A DNA stretch of 53,642 nucleotides from Stappia sediminis (GTDB taxonomy: Bacteria; Pseudomonadota; Alphaproteobacteria; Rhizobiales; Stappiaceae): assembly GCF_009826895.1 (NCBI RefSeq), contig NZ_WUMV01000005.1:1-53642 (forward strand), in the 5' to 3' direction. The translations under genes and the position numbers were made by a program. Each line of letters begins with the position of its first letter. Positions within the stretch are counted from its first letter, which is position 1. Positions 32,654 to 42,075 of the stretch are shown here, in pieces. Under the pieces are notes generated by a model. It did no database searches. It was given only the letters and a program-made list of their open reading frames with translations, and was not told where the DNA came from.

Positions 32654-33244
32654 TCAGCGCACCGGCTTCACAAGCCTCAACCGCCAGGTGACGCTTTTTC
32701 TGTCCGACGTCAGGCGATAATCGTCCAGAACCTCCCAATCCGGCCTGTCGGTCGCTTCCCATATCCGCGCAATCAGCCGATTTGCGCCTGAATCCAGGCG
32801 TTTCGGCGAATACATGGAAATCGCCATGACGCCGTTTTCATCAAGGAAGGGAACGTAACGCGCGATGACGGCTGTCGGGTCTTCGGCGAAATGCAGCACT
32901 TCATTGAAGACGATCGCCGAAAACGTTTCTCCCTCTTGCGGTGTAAAGGTATGCATGTCCCCTGCCCTGAGGCTTGCGACCGCCGGATCGACGTCGGCGA
33001 ATTCAAATGCAGCCGGAGCAAGATCGACGCCGACATAACGCTTGATGCCCATGGGCTGCAGGCGTTCGTACAAAAGGCCTTCGCCGCAGCCGATATCCAG
33101 GACATTGTCCATGCAGTGGTTGAGCGAAAGCCACATGCCGATAATGCCGTAGCGCCCGCTTTCGGGAAGATCCCGCAGGAAAGCCCAGCGCCCGCCGCGA
33201 TACTCCTCGTCCCAGCCTTCAGCCGTGCTCGCGTTTTTCGACAT
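32654..33244 (-). CDS. SAM-dependent methyltransferase, NodS-like
   Basis: 196 aa class I methyltransferase. The SAM-binding motif I is VLDIGCGEGLLYERL (about residues 48-62), followed by the acidic YVGVDLAP, RAGDMHTF and the motif IV-like SAIVFNEVLHF. The general shape fits the NodS-like family of small N-methyltransferases, which in rhizobia methylate a chitooligosaccharide amine. Whether it acts on the glycan made by the genes at 26503-32107 is speculative, because it is on the opposite strand. It lies 29 bp after the stop of the permease gene (33274) and may be part of, or precede, nothing else. Confidence 0.8.
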   Translation of the reverse strand: MSKNASTAEGWDEEYRGGRWAFLRDLPESGRYGIIGMWLSLNHCMDNVLDIGCGEGLLYERLQPMGIKRYVGVDLAPAAFEFADVDPAVASLRAGDMHTFTPQEGETFSAIVFNEVLHFAEDPTAVIARYVPFLDENGVMAISMYSPKRLDSGANRLIARIWEATDRPDWEVLDDYRLTSDRKSVTWRLRLVKPVR

Positions 33245-33273
33245 TCAATGCTCCAGCATTCGTTTTTGCGCGA

Positions 33274-34467
33274 TCATTTGTAGGGATCGGCGGCATCCCG
33301 CAAACCGTCACCCAGGAAGTTGAAGGCGAGAACGACGATAATGATCGGCACGACGGGCGCCATCAGCCACGGATAGACCACGATGACTGAGATGTCCTGC
33401 GCCTCGTTCAGCATCACGCCCCAGGATACCGCAGGCCGCCGCAGGCCGAGATTGAGGAAGGAAAGCGCCGTTTCGCCCAGGATCATCGCCGGGATGGAAA
33501 GTGTGGCGGAGGCGATGATGTGGCTTGTGAAACCGGGAAGAAGGTGCTTGCGGATAACGCGGCCCGGCTTTGCCCCCATCAACACGGCCGCTCGCGCATA
33601 TTCCTCTTCGCGCAATGCCAGCAGCTTCGAGCGCACCGCACGCGCAAGCCCCGGCCAGTCGAGCAGGCCGAGAATGACCGTAATCCCGAGGTATATCCAA
33701 ACCGGCGACCATGTCACGGGAAGGGCTGCGGATAGCGCCATCCAGAGCGGCAACTCCGGCAGGGAGCGCAGAATCTCGATCATCCGCTGGACGACACTAT
33801 CTATGAGCCCGCCGAAATATCCTGCGATTCCGCCGAAAAACATGCCAAGCACGATGGATATCGTCACGCCGATGATGCCGACGGTCAACGACAGGCGCGC
33901 GCCGTAAATCAGGCCGGAATAGACGTCCCGGCCCAACCTGTCCGTGCCGAGGAGATAGAGCGTGCCTCCTTTCGCTGGACATATCACATGGAAATTCCAC
34001 GGCACGAGCCCCCAGAAATCATACTCCGATCCCCGGCAGAAAAAGCGGATCGGATAGACCTGGGTACGATCTTCGGTGAAGACCCATTTGACCGTCTCGA
34101 TATCGATTTCCGATGTCATGCCGTAGACGAAGGGGCCTACGAATTCTCCTTCGTGAAAAAAGTGCACCTTTTGGGGCGGTGCGAAGAGGTGGTCGTTGGA
34201 GCGCTCGTTCGCCGTATAGGGGGCGATAATCTCGGCAAACGGGACGTTGAGATAGAACAGGATCAGAATGACGCCCGACCACAACGCAATCTTGTGGCGG
34301 CGGAATTTCCACCACATGATCTGCCATTGAGACGCCTGATAGTAGCGCTCCTGCTCCGGTGTCAGCATTTCCACCGACGCGGGGTTGAACGGCTCCGGAT
34401 TGACGTAATGGCCGGAGTCCGGATCGGCAATGTCCGTCGCGGCGTCTTTCTCGCGCGCACTGCTCAT
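33274..34467 (-). CDS. Peptide-type ABC transporter permease (DppC-like)
   Basis: 397 aa, longer than the ~300 usual for DppC because of a hydrophilic N-terminus and a large periplasmic loop (about residues 85-170, including CRGSEYDFWGLVPWNFHVICPA with two Cys) between the first and second helices. The DppC features GTDRLGRDVYSGLIYGARLSL, the ATPase-contact loop EEYARAAVLMGAKPGRVIRKHLLPG and GETALSFLNLGLRRPAVSWG are all present. It forms the inner-membrane channel with the DppB-like subunit, whose stop overlaps its ATG by 4 bp. Long-N-terminus permeases of this type are common in Hyphomicrobiales; the ligand is not predictable. Confidence 0.92.
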   Translation of the reverse strand: MSSAREKDAATDIADPDSGHYVNPEPFNPASVEMLTPEQERYYQASQWQIMWWKFRRHKIALWSGVILILFYLNVPFAEIIAPYTANERSNDHLFAPPQKVHFFHEGEFVGPFVYGMTSEIDIETVKWVFTEDRTQVYPIRFFCRGSEYDFWGLVPWNFHVICPAKGGTLYLLGTDRLGRDVYSGLIYGARLSLTVGIIGVTISIVLGMFFGGIAGYFGGLIDSVVQRMIEILRSLPELPLWMALSAALPVTWSPVWIYLGITVILGLLDWPGLARAVRSKLLALREEEYARAAVLMGAKPGRVIRKHLLPGFTSHIIASATLSIPAMILGETALSFLNLGLRRPAVSWGVMLNEAQDISVIVVYPWLMAPVVPIIIVVLAFNFLGDGLRDAADPYK

Positions 34468-35489
34468 GACGAGACCCTTCCGCCGAGGCGAATGCGCGGG
34501 TCGAGAACGGCGAGAAGCAAATCGGACACGAGCATGCCCAGAAGTGTCAGGATCGCCACGAATAGCAGGATGAAACCGGAGAGGAACTGGTCCTGCGACT
34601 GCAAGGCATTCAGCAGGATCGGCCCGACCGTCGGAAGGTTGAGCACAACGGAAACAATGACTGAGCCCGAGACGAGCGAGGGGATGAGGTTGCCGATGTC
34701 GGCGATAAACGGATTGAGCGCCATCCGCAGCGGATATTTGACCAGAAGATGCGTTTCGCGCATGCCTTTCGCGCGCGCGGTCGTCACATATTGCTTGTGA
34801 AGTTCGTCGAGAAGGTTTGCGCGCAACCTGCGAATCATCGCCGCCGTACCCGACGTACCGATGACGATGGTCGGCACGATGAGATGCGCAAGCACGGATA
34901 GCGCTTTATCGACGCTCCAGGGCTCTCCGATATATTTCGGATCCATCAGCCCGCCGACCGACAGGCCGAACCAGCGGTTGGCGAAATAAAGCATTATAAG
35001 GCCGAGCAGAAAATTCGGCGTGGCAAGCCCGATGTAACCCAGGAACGTGAAGCCGTAGTCGCCCCAGGAATATTGCCTCGTCGCGGAATAAATGCCGATC
35101 GGGAATGAGACAACGTAAACGAACAGTATCGTTGCGGTATTGAGAATGATCGTGAGCGGCAGCGTCGGCCCGACGACCTGCGACACCGGGCGGTCGAACT
35201 CGAACGACCAGCCCCAGTTGCCCTGTATAAGGCCGTCGAAACCGTGCGGGCCCGGCCACAGCCCGACCCAGATCAGATATCGCTCCAGAAAAGGTTTATC
35301 GAGCGCGAATTCCTGGCGCAGGAACTCAAGCTTGGCGATCGATGCGCTCTCCCCCGTCGCCCTGAGCGCGGCGATCTGGTTGGAGATGTAGTCGCCGGCG
35401 GGAAGCTCGATGATGAAGAACGTCAGGAAGCTGATCACAAGTAGCGTCGGGATCATCGTGAAGATCCGCCGCGCGATGTAATAAAGCAT
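34464..35489 (-). CDS. Peptide-type ABC transporter permease (DppB-like)
   Basis: 341 aa with about six membrane helices. The N-terminus YIARRIFTMIPTLLVISFLTFFI is typical of DppB, and the cytoplasmic loop DELHKQYVTTARAKGMRE contains the ATPase-contact motif. It is separated from the upstream substrate-binding-protein gene by 325 bp that contain a MITE-like element, which is unusual within an operon. It overlaps the DppC-like gene downstream. The start ATG at 35489 lies 12 bp from the element's end, so the insertion may influence its translation or provide the ribosome-binding context. Confidence 0.92.
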   Translation of the reverse strand: MLYYIARRIFTMIPTLLVISFLTFFIIELPAGDYISNQIAALRATGESASIAKLEFLRQEFALDKPFLERYLIWVGLWPGPHGFDGLIQGNWGWSFEFDRPVSQVVGPTLPLTIILNTATILFVYVVSFPIGIYSATRQYSWGDYGFTFLGYIGLATPNFLLGLIMLYFANRWFGLSVGGLMDPKYIGEPWSVDKALSVLAHLIVPTIVIGTSGTAAMIRRLRANLLDELHKQYVTTARAKGMRETHLLVKYPLRMALNPFIADIGNLIPSLVSGSVIVSVVLNLPTVGPILLNALQSQDQFLSGFILLFVAILTLLGMLVSDLLLAVLDPRIRLGGRVSS

Positions 35490-35500
35490 ACCCAGACGTC

Positions 35501-35774
35501 CCTAGGTCGTGGTGAGGATTTAACGTTTAGCAGCGTTGGAGGCCAAAATCGTTCCTGAACAGAAGCAAAGCGCAAGGAAGTGTCGTTTACTTTCGAGCAT
35601 TTGCGCCGCATTCAGGAGCGATTTTGGCCCAACCCGCTTGGGCCGTGGAGAAAATGCGCCATCTTGTCGTCGCTCGTCGTCGAATATGCCCGGCATGTCC
35701 TTCCTCCTCACTCCTAAATCTGACGCATTTTCTCCACGGCGCTGCAAAGCGTAAAATCATCACCACGACCTAGG
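35501..35774. mobile_element. MITE-like element with 35-bp terminal inverted repeats and two internal hairpins
   Basis: The two ends start CCTAGGTCGTGGTGA and read inward as near-identical inverted repeats: about 31 of 35 positions match. Inside, GGCCAAAATCGTTCCTGAA (35541-35559) pairs with TTCAGGAGCGATTTTGGCC (35612-35630), and GCCGTGGAGAAAATGCG (35642-35658) pairs with CGCATTTTCTCCACGGC (35724-35740). The whole can fold into a three-way junction. The CTAG at both borders fits a 4-bp YTAR-type target duplication, as I recall for IS5-group elements. No transposase is encoded. It separates the substrate-binding protein from its permeases. Confidence 0.8.
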
Positions 35775-35814
35775 ATCGTCGCGCAAGCCACCCGCCAGGC
35801 GGGCGTTTCACGCT

Positions 35815-37713
35815 TTACTGGAAGAAAAATTCGTCCATGCGATGTATTCCGAAGTGCGCCCCCGGATCCCAGCCGTAGATACCTTCCTTTGGGACATTCT
35901 CCAACCCCTTGACCACGACGGGCTGGCGCACTTCCGAAACGAGACCGATATGGATCGTCTCGTTGGCGTGAATATCAAGCATTTCCTTCCAGATCTTTTC
36001 ACGCGCTTCCCGAGAGGAGGAAACGAGCCAGGAATTGTAAAGCTCGATCAGGCGTTCGGCCGGCGCCCAATCGGGTTCTTCACCCGTCTTGCCATCCGTC
36101 TCGTAGTAGTCGCCCCACAGCGCCCAGGACAGGAAAACCCCCTGCGTCGGCGCATAATCCTCCGGCGGCATGTCCGGCGTCGGAATGCCGTTCTCGAACC
36201 CCGACCAGACGGACATGACGAGATCGCCCGACATCGCCCGGTCGCGGATCGTGTCGCGCTGGCTGGGCTTGGCAAAAAGCTTCACGCCTATGCCCTTCCA
36301 CGTCTCGGCGATGAGTTCGAGCGCATCGAGCTGCGTCTGGTCCTCGCCCGCCGTCTCGACGATGATTTCGAGCGGACGGCCGTCGGGAAGCAGGCGGATA
36401 CCGTCGCCGCGCCGCTTCGTCAGGCCGATTTCATCCAGCAGGGCATTCGCCTTTTCCGGGTCGTATTCGGCCCAGTCGGTACGGTAATGATCCTCGTACA
36501 GCGGACTTAGCGGCAGCACGATGTCATTGCCGGGCCTGCCGAAGCCGAAATAAAGCACCTTGTTTATTAGGTCTCGATCGATGCCCAGGGACAACGCATG
36601 ACGGAAGCGCGTATCGCGGTTCAAATCCCGCCACACCGGGTCCTTCACCGTGAGATTTGGCAGGAGCGATATCTCCGAGCCTTTTGAAATCGGCCAGAGA
36701 TAGGTCTTGTAGCCCGACTGGGCCTCGCCCTGCTTGAGCACGGTAATGTCCGAAAAGCCGATATTCCTGGCCTGAAGCTGAACCTCCCCCGCCTGCGTCT
36801 TGGCGGGAATGATCTTGCCGTCGGCAACGGTCATGATCACTTCATCCACATAGGGGAGTTGCTGTCCGGCCGTATCGACGCGGTGGTAATAGGGGTTCCT
36901 GACGAGCACGAACCGCCGTCCTTCCTCGCCGCCGCTTTTTCGTACCCACGGCTGCAGGCTCGGCAAATCCGCATTCATCGCGTCGTACATCTCGTCCTTC
37001 TTGTTGAAGAGAGGCGCCCATCCGCGAACCTTTTCCGCCTCTGCCATGGCTTTCAGCTTCGCGGGGTCTGCGTATTTGGCATGAAACTGCTTCAGATAAT
37101 GCGCCGGCCTGTAGATGAACGGCGGGCGCGACTTGGCCAGTTCTGGAAGGAAGAGCGGATTGGGCTCGTCCCATGAAAAGCGCACCGTGGTCTCGTCGAC
37201 GACCTCGAACGTCGGCGGTTCATTTCCCGAAAGCATGAAACGCGGCAGGCCGGACGGCTGAAGGTCCGGATTGGTCGCGATATCCTCGTACCAGAAACGG
37301 ATATCCTCGGACGTGAAGGGATGTCCGTCCGACCATTTGTGGCCCTTCCTCAGGTGCAGCGTATAGACCTTGTCGTCCTCCACCTCCACATCGCGAAGGA
37401 TGTCGGGCTTGAGTTCCAGCTGCTCGGTATATCCCACAAGCCGCGCATAGCCCCACACGTTGATGAGGCGAACATCCTTGGCCCTGCCGATCAGCGTGTC
37501 GATGGCGCCGCCAGGCTTGCCTATCTTCCTTCCCCGCTCCTCCAGTTCGACCACCAGAGGCTCCTGCGGCACGCGCTCGCCGACAGGCGGCAGGTCCTTG
37601 CCCACCCTCCCCGAAAGCGAAGGCGTTTCCTTGAATTCCAGCGCTCCCGCCGGGAACGCGATTGCCGCCGCCAGCAAGGCGCCGGCTGCAAAGTGACCGA
37701 TGACGCGGATCAT
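35815..37713 (-). CDS. Peptide-type ABC transporter substrate-binding protein (SBP_bac_5)
   Basis: 632 aa with a signal peptide (VIGHFAAGALLAAAIAFPAGA), longer than classical DppA (~530). The family motifs include VYTLHLRKGHKWSDGHPFTSEDI (about residues 120-143) and the later FRHALSLGIDRDLINK. The mature protein starts LEFKETPSLSGRVGKDLPPVGERVP, the long proline-rich opening typical of the rhizobial ~630-residue group. The ligand is unknown; peptides, glycosides and opines are all transported by this family. The ATG overlaps the fused-ATPase stop by 4 bp (ATGA), so ATPase, binding protein and permeases are one operon, interrupted by the MITE-like element after this gene. Confidence 0.93.
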   Translation of the reverse strand: MIRVIGHFAAGALLAAAIAFPAGALEFKETPSLSGRVGKDLPPVGERVPQEPLVVELEERGRKIGKPGGAIDTLIGRAKDVRLINVWGYARLVGYTEQLELKPDILRDVEVEDDKVYTLHLRKGHKWSDGHPFTSEDIRFWYEDIATNPDLQPSGLPRFMLSGNEPPTFEVVDETTVRFSWDEPNPLFLPELAKSRPPFIYRPAHYLKQFHAKYADPAKLKAMAEAEKVRGWAPLFNKKDEMYDAMNADLPSLQPWVRKSGGEEGRRFVLVRNPYYHRVDTAGQQLPYVDEVIMTVADGKIIPAKTQAGEVQLQARNIGFSDITVLKQGEAQSGYKTYLWPISKGSEISLLPNLTVKDPVWRDLNRDTRFRHALSLGIDRDLINKVLYFGFGRPGNDIVLPLSPLYEDHYRTDWAEYDPEKANALLDEIGLTKRRGDGIRLLPDGRPLEIIVETAGEDQTQLDALELIAETWKGIGVKLFAKPSQRDTIRDRAMSGDLVMSVWSGFENGIPTPDMPPEDYAPTQGVFLSWALWGDYYETDGKTGEEPDWAPAERLIELYNSWLVSSSREAREKIWKEMLDIHANETIHIGLVSEVRQPVVVKGLENVPKEGIYGWDPGAHFGIHRMDEFFFQ

Positions 37714-39605
37714 AGAACCGCCTCCTCCAATGCAGTTTTGTGTGTTTCTTTCGCAAAGGCAGGCGCGCAGACGAAATGGCCGGGCTCTTCCTCGACGAGC
37801 AGCGGCACATCATCGTCGCGCAATGTATAGGGCTCCGGCCACAGGGCAGGCTCCGACGCCTTGTTCGCATCAAGCTCCGCGAAATCGAGCCGAGCGTCCA
37901 GGTCGGGTTCCGGCACAGCCGTCAAGAGCGCCTTGGTGTAGGGATGCAGCGGATTGTCCACGACCTCCCGGGTCGGACCGACTTCGACTATGCGCCCGCG
38001 GCACATCACCGCGATCCGGTCCGCGATATAGTCGACCACCGCGAGATTGTGGCTGACGAAGAGATAGGTCAGGCCGAATTCGGACTTCAGATCCTTGAGA
38101 AGATTCAGGATCTGCGCCTGCACCGAGACATCGAGCGCCGACGTGGGCTCGTCGCAAAGGATGAATTCCGGATTGAGCGCGAGCGCGCGGGCGATGCCGA
38201 TACGCTGGCGCTGCCCGCCGGAGAAAGAATGCGGATAGCGGCGCAGATAACGCGGGTCGAGACCGACGAGCCGCATCAGCTCGCGAACGCGTTCCGCCCG
38301 CTCTTCCGCCGTGCCGATTTTGTGGATGAGCAATGGTTCGGACAGGATGTCGTTCACCGTCATGCGGGGGTTGAGCGAGGAAAACGGATCCTGGAAGATG
38401 AGCTGCACGCGCTGGCGATAGTCCAGAAGCTTCTCGCGATCGAATTCGGCGACATCGGCGGGACCGTCGCCGCGATCGTAGAGAATTCGCCCTGCGTCGA
38501 TCGGCAGCGCGCGCAGGATCGCCTTGGCGGTTGTCGTCTTGCCGGATCCCGATTCCCCGACAAGGCCCACGCACTCCCCGCGATTGATCGTGAGGTTGAT
38601 GTCGTCGAGCGCGAGAAACTCCCGTGCCTTGGACGAAAACAGGCTGCCCTTGCGGGTCAGGAAGCTCTTGGAGACGTGCTGAAGCTGAACGAGCGGCTTG
38701 CCTGCAGCGATGGTCTTGCGCCCGCCGCCCGTCAGCAGATCGCCCGCCTCCATCTCGATCGGGCGGATCGGCACCAGACGCTCCCCCGGTTTCATGTCGA
38801 AACGCGGCACGGCGTGCAGCAACGCCTTGAGATACGAATGACCCGGCGTCTTGAAAAGCGACCGCGCATCGCCTCTTTCCATGATCCGGCCATGGTAGAT
38901 AACCACCACTTCGTCGGCCATGTTGGCCACCACGCCGAAATCATGCGTGATGACGAGGACGGACATATGCAACTCCTGCTGCACGTCCTTTATGAGCTTG
39001 AGGATTTCAGCCTGGATCGTAACGTCGAGCGCGGTCGTCGGTTCGTCCGCGATCAGAAGCGCGGGACGGCAAATCATCGCCATGGCGATCATCGCGCGCT
39101 GGCGCAGGCCGCCCGACAGCTCGAACGGATAGGCATCGAGCGCGCGTTTGGGATCTGGAAAACGCACGAGGCGCAGCATTTCCTGCGTAAGCTCGCGCGC
39201 CTGCGTCGCATCGACGTTGCGGTGGAGTTCGGCAGCCTCGCCGATCTGGTCGCCAATCGTGTGAAGCGGCGACAACGACGTCATCGGCTCCTGGAAGATG
39301 ATCGCGACACGATCTCCCCGAATTGCACGCATCTGCGGGCCCGCGGGATCCAACTGTGCGATGTCGACCGGCTCTATACGCGAATCGGGGTCGTGGAGGA
39401 CGAGTTTTCCCGAGACGATGCGGGCGGACTTCGGCAGAAGCCCCATGATCGCCTGCGAAATCACGGTCTTGCCGGACCCGGATTCTCCGACCAGCGCGAC
39501 CGTCCGGTTCTGCGGCACGGCAAACGACACGTTGTCAACCGCGCGCGTCGTGCCTTCCCCGGTTTGGAAATCGACGGTCAGACCGTCGATCGTCAGCACA
39601 TTCAC
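37710..39605 (-). CDS. Fused dual ATPase of the peptide-type ABC transporter (DppD-DppF-like)
   Basis: 631 aa from GTG 39605 with two complete ABC domains in one chain. Domain 1 has Walker A GESGSGKT, signature [10 protein letters not shown] and [13 protein letters not shown]. Domain 2 has a second [28 protein letters not shown] and [13 protein letters not shown]. Both halves end with an oligopeptide/dipeptide C-terminal extension ([32 protein letters not shown]). It drives uptake by the permease pair at 33274-35489. It is the first gene of the operon; its leader contains a hairpin-rich element. Confidence 0.94.
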   Translation of the reverse strand: MNVLTIDGLTVDFQTGEGTTRAVDNVSFAVPQNRTVALVGESGSGKTVISQAIMGLLPKSARIVSGKLVLHDPDSRIEPVDIAQLDPAGPQMRAIRGDRVAIIFQEPMTSLSPLHTIGDQIGEAAELHRNVDATQARELTQEMLRLVRFPDPKRALDAYPFELSGGLRQRAMIAMAMICRPALLIADEPTTALDVTIQAEILKLIKDVQQELHMSVLVITHDFGVVANMADEVVVIYHGRIMERGDARSLFKTPGHSYLKALLHAVPRFDMKPGERLVPIRPIEMEAGDLLTGGGRKTIAAGKPLVQLQHVSKSFLTRKGSLFSSKAREFLALDDINLTINRGECVGLVGESGSGKTTTAKAILRALPIDAGRILYDRGDGPADVAEFDREKLLDYRQRVQLIFQDPFSSLNPRMTVNDILSEPLLIHKIGTAEERAERVRELMRLVGLDPRYLRRYPHSFSGGQRQRIGIARALALNPEFILCDEPTSALDVSVQAQILNLLKDLKSEFGLTYLFVSHNLAVVDYIADRIAVMCRGRIVEVGPTREVVDNPLHPYTKALLTAVPEPDLDARLDFAELDANKASEPALWPEPYTLRDDDVPLLVEEEPGHFVCAPAFAKETHKTALEEAVL

Positions 39606-39999
39606 TTGCTCCGCCCTCCTCCCGGCGGCGCATGCCGCGACGGGAAAGCACCCAGGGTGGTGAATTTGAAATACACATTGTCTTTGCAGCCGTCTGCTAA
39701 GCGTATTTCAAACTCGAAAACCACACTAGAAACACGAACCAGGCCGCCACCCTGTTTGAATTCGAAGTTCGTTCGAAGCATGCTGCAAATAGAGACGAAC
39801 TTCGGACCCTGGTGACCAGCCCGAAGAAGCAAATCCGTCCCGCGGGTTCCCCGTCCACGTTGCGGATCGCGCCTCAGACTATCCGCCAAAACGTCAAATC
39901 ACAAAGTGATAATGACCTCGTAACGATACGTTATTTTTGAACGCCGCGACGCCGTTGGCGGACATCCGCGCAAACCGCCCGGCGCGCAGGTGGGAACCG
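39606..39999. other. Leader/upstream region of the peptide-importer operon
   Basis: This 394-bp gap, between the cyclase end and the ATPase start on the minus strand, should contain the operon's promoter. It holds the hairpin element at 39651-39815 and two short dyads, ATCAC-AAA-GTGAT (39898-39910) and TAACG-ATA-CGTTA (39921-39933), that could be operators. No gene is seen. Confidence 0.5.
39651..39815. repeat. Hairpin-rich element in the ATPase leader
   Basis: TTTGAAATAC (39665-39674) pairs perfectly with GTATTTCAAA (39703-39712), and CGAAGTTCGT (39763-39772) with ACGAACTTCG (39795-39804). The borders CACCCAGGGT and ACCCTGGTG are a short imperfect inverted repeat. The layout (two hairpins inside an outer repeat) echoes the MITE-like element at 35501-35774, but the sequences are unrelated. 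Confidence 0.5.
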
Positions 40000-41904
40000 T
40001 CAGGCTACGCCGCGCTGTCCTTGCGCGAATATGCGGCCTTCAGCCGGCCAGGAGGCGTTCGAGTGAACGCGCCAGACCTCGATATTCGCCTCGCGCCCAC
40101 GCAGATGCTGTTCGCCGACCGGCTCCACGCCCGTAATTCCCGGAATGCGAGCGAGCGTGTCTGCGCTGGCAAGGATAACGGTATCGTCTTCCGTCACCAC
40201 CGTGCGCCCGAGCGCCTGCAGCCGCTCGCAGGTGTTCACCGCATCCCCGACCACTGTGTAGTTCCAGCGGTCGTGCGCGCCGACGTTGCCTACAACCGCC
40301 GTGCCGGTGTGAACGCCGATACGCAGCCTCAGCACCGGTTTGCCAAGCCGCATCGCTTCCTCATTCGCCTTGTGCTGGGCGTGCGCCATTTTCAGGCAGG
40401 CGCGCAGCGCGGCCTGGGCATGGTCCGGCCGTGCATCGGGTGCGCCCCAGAACGCGAGCATGCCATCGCCAATGAACTTGTCGACCGTACCGCCTTCTTC
40501 TTCCGCGGCTTCCACAAGAAGGCGGAAATGCGCATTCAGCACGTCCGCCGTTTCCACCGCCGACATTTTTTCCGAAAGGGATGTGAAGCCGCTGATGTCC
40601 GTAAAGACGAATGTCAGCTCCGCCTCGCGAGCCTTCGAGGCGCCATCGAAGCCAAGCCGCATGAGCTTGTTGAAGAGCGTGCGCGGCACGTAGGTGTTCA
40701 TGGCCCGAAGGCCTGACACCATGGCGTTGAACGCAAGTGAAACCTGGTCGAGTTCGCGTATGCGGCTGCGCGGCAGCGGGTTGACCTGCTCGAAATCGAG
40801 CTTTCCGACATATTCGGCGCGCGCGGCAATTTCCCGAAGCGGCCGCGCGGAGCGGCGGGCCAGCCACACGGCGACGAGAAAGGCAAGGAGAACGGCGCCA
40901 AGCCCGATTATCGCCGATCCCCTCAGGCGATGCACCTCGCGAGAAATGCTGGTCGACCTGACATATTCTCCCACCAGCCAGGGCTCGGTGCTGTAGCCCG
41001 AAATCGTCGCCGTCATGGCGATGTAGTTCGAATGTTCGGGGCCGTCTCCGATCCGGCGCACATCGACGCCCGCGTCCTCCGCCGCCTTGAAGTCCCCCAT
41101 CACCGGCGTCGAGGAAAGCCGCAACAATACCGGATCGGCAAGATCGGCGATCGTGGTCGGCAGAACGATTTCCTTCTTCCGGCCCGCCTGCAGGTCATCC
41201 GTATCGGAATGCGAGATGACGGTGTCTTCATCCGTAATGATGAAGACCGTGGCATCGCTGCCTTCATCGAGTTCCTGCACGGCCTTGCCGATCTCGTCGG
41301 TGGAGACGGCAGCCGTCAGATATCCCGCCAGCTTCCCCCCTCGCACCAAGGGCACGGTAACGTTTGCGTAGACGCGCCCTTGAGACTCGATGAGCGGCCC
41401 CCAGGTGGGCGGGGCGTCGGGCTCCAGCTTGGGCAGAACGTAGCGCTGGGCGATCTCGGGCGTGGGATTGCGCCGAAACGGCCATAGCTTGCCGTTTTCA
41501 TCCTGATAGATGCCCGACTCATTCTGCTCCGTGTCGGTAAAGACGATGACATCGATCGAGGGGTTCGACAGGATGGCGCCGGAAAGCGCAAGACGCATGA
41601 GATTGAAATCCGCCCCGGAAATATCGCCATCCTCGAACATGCGCTTCAGCGCCGCCACCGACTTCCCGACCGGTTCGAGGTGGCTTTCCACCCTTTCCTT
41701 GAGAGCGCGGACGATCAAAACGGTCTTGTCGTTGAGAAGTGAAAACGTGTTTTCGCGGTTCGCCATGACAGCGAGATAAAGTACGAGCAGCATCGACACC
41801 GCGACGAGCCCGCCAAATGCGGACGCGACGATGGTGGCCAGTGACATCCGGCCTGTCTTTTTGTCCTTCAAGGCGCTTACGGCCTGACGTCGCCTGCTTT
41901 TCAT
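40000..41904 (-). CDS. Class III adenylate cyclase with Cache-like sensor and HAMP domain
   Basis: 634 aa from ATG 41904, with AGAGGTG upstream; the frame further back is not coding-like. TM1 is near residues 22-44, then a periplasmic region of ~270 residues with Cache-like features (VTVPLVRGGKLAGYLTAAVSTDEI), TM2 (SAIIGLGAVLLAFLVAVWLA near 325), HAMP (ARPLREIAARAEYV) and the catalytic domain. The latter has FVFTDISGFTSLSE, DKFIGDGMLAFWG and YTVVGDAVNTCERLQ; Lys and Thr at the base-specificity positions favour ATP. This architecture senses an external ligand to control cAMP synthesis. It is divergent from the hydrolase gene at 42076. Confidence 0.93.
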   Translation of the reverse strand: MKSRRRQAVSALKDKKTGRMSLATIVASAFGGLVAVSMLLVLYLAVMANRENTFSLLNDKTVLIVRALKERVESHLEPVGKSVAALKRMFEDGDISGADFNLMRLALSGAILSNPSIDVIVFTDTEQNESGIYQDENGKLWPFRRNPTPEIAQRYVLPKLEPDAPPTWGPLIESQGRVYANVTVPLVRGGKLAGYLTAAVSTDEIGKAVQELDEGSDATVFIITDEDTVISHSDTDDLQAGRKKEIVLPTTIADLADPVLLRLSSTPVMGDFKAAEDAGVDVRRIGDGPEHSNYIAMTATISGYSTEPWLVGEYVRSTSISREVHRLRGSAIIGLGAVLLAFLVAVWLARRSARPLREIAARAEYVGKLDFEQVNPLPRSRIRELDQVSLAFNAMVSGLRAMNTYVPRTLFNKLMRLGFDGASKAREAELTFVFTDISGFTSLSEKMSAVETADVLNAHFRLLVEAAEEEGGTVDKFIGDGMLAFWGAPDARPDHAQAALRACLKMAHAQHKANEEAMRLGKPVLRLRIGVHTGTAVVGNVGAHDRWNYTVVGDAVNTCERLQALGRTVVTEDDTVILASADTLARIPGITGVEPVGEQHLRGREANIEVWRVHSNASWPAEGRIFAQGQRGVA

Positions 41905-42075
41905 TCGCGCGAACACCTCTTCGTCCGCCGCAATATATGCGAATTGTGACGTAACGCGAGCATCACCGGCAAATCCGAGCGACAGGCCTATTTTCACAAC
42001 AGGCCGCGCAGCGCGGGTTGTTTCCGCGGCGCCATCGGCATTAAGAGGGTGTAAGACATTCGATGAGAGGGCGAT

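Noticed and set aside
35536-35754. Small open frames on both strands within the MITE-like element
   Set aside because: They follow the internal inverted repeats, lack ribosome-binding sites and show no protein family features; no transposase remnant seen.
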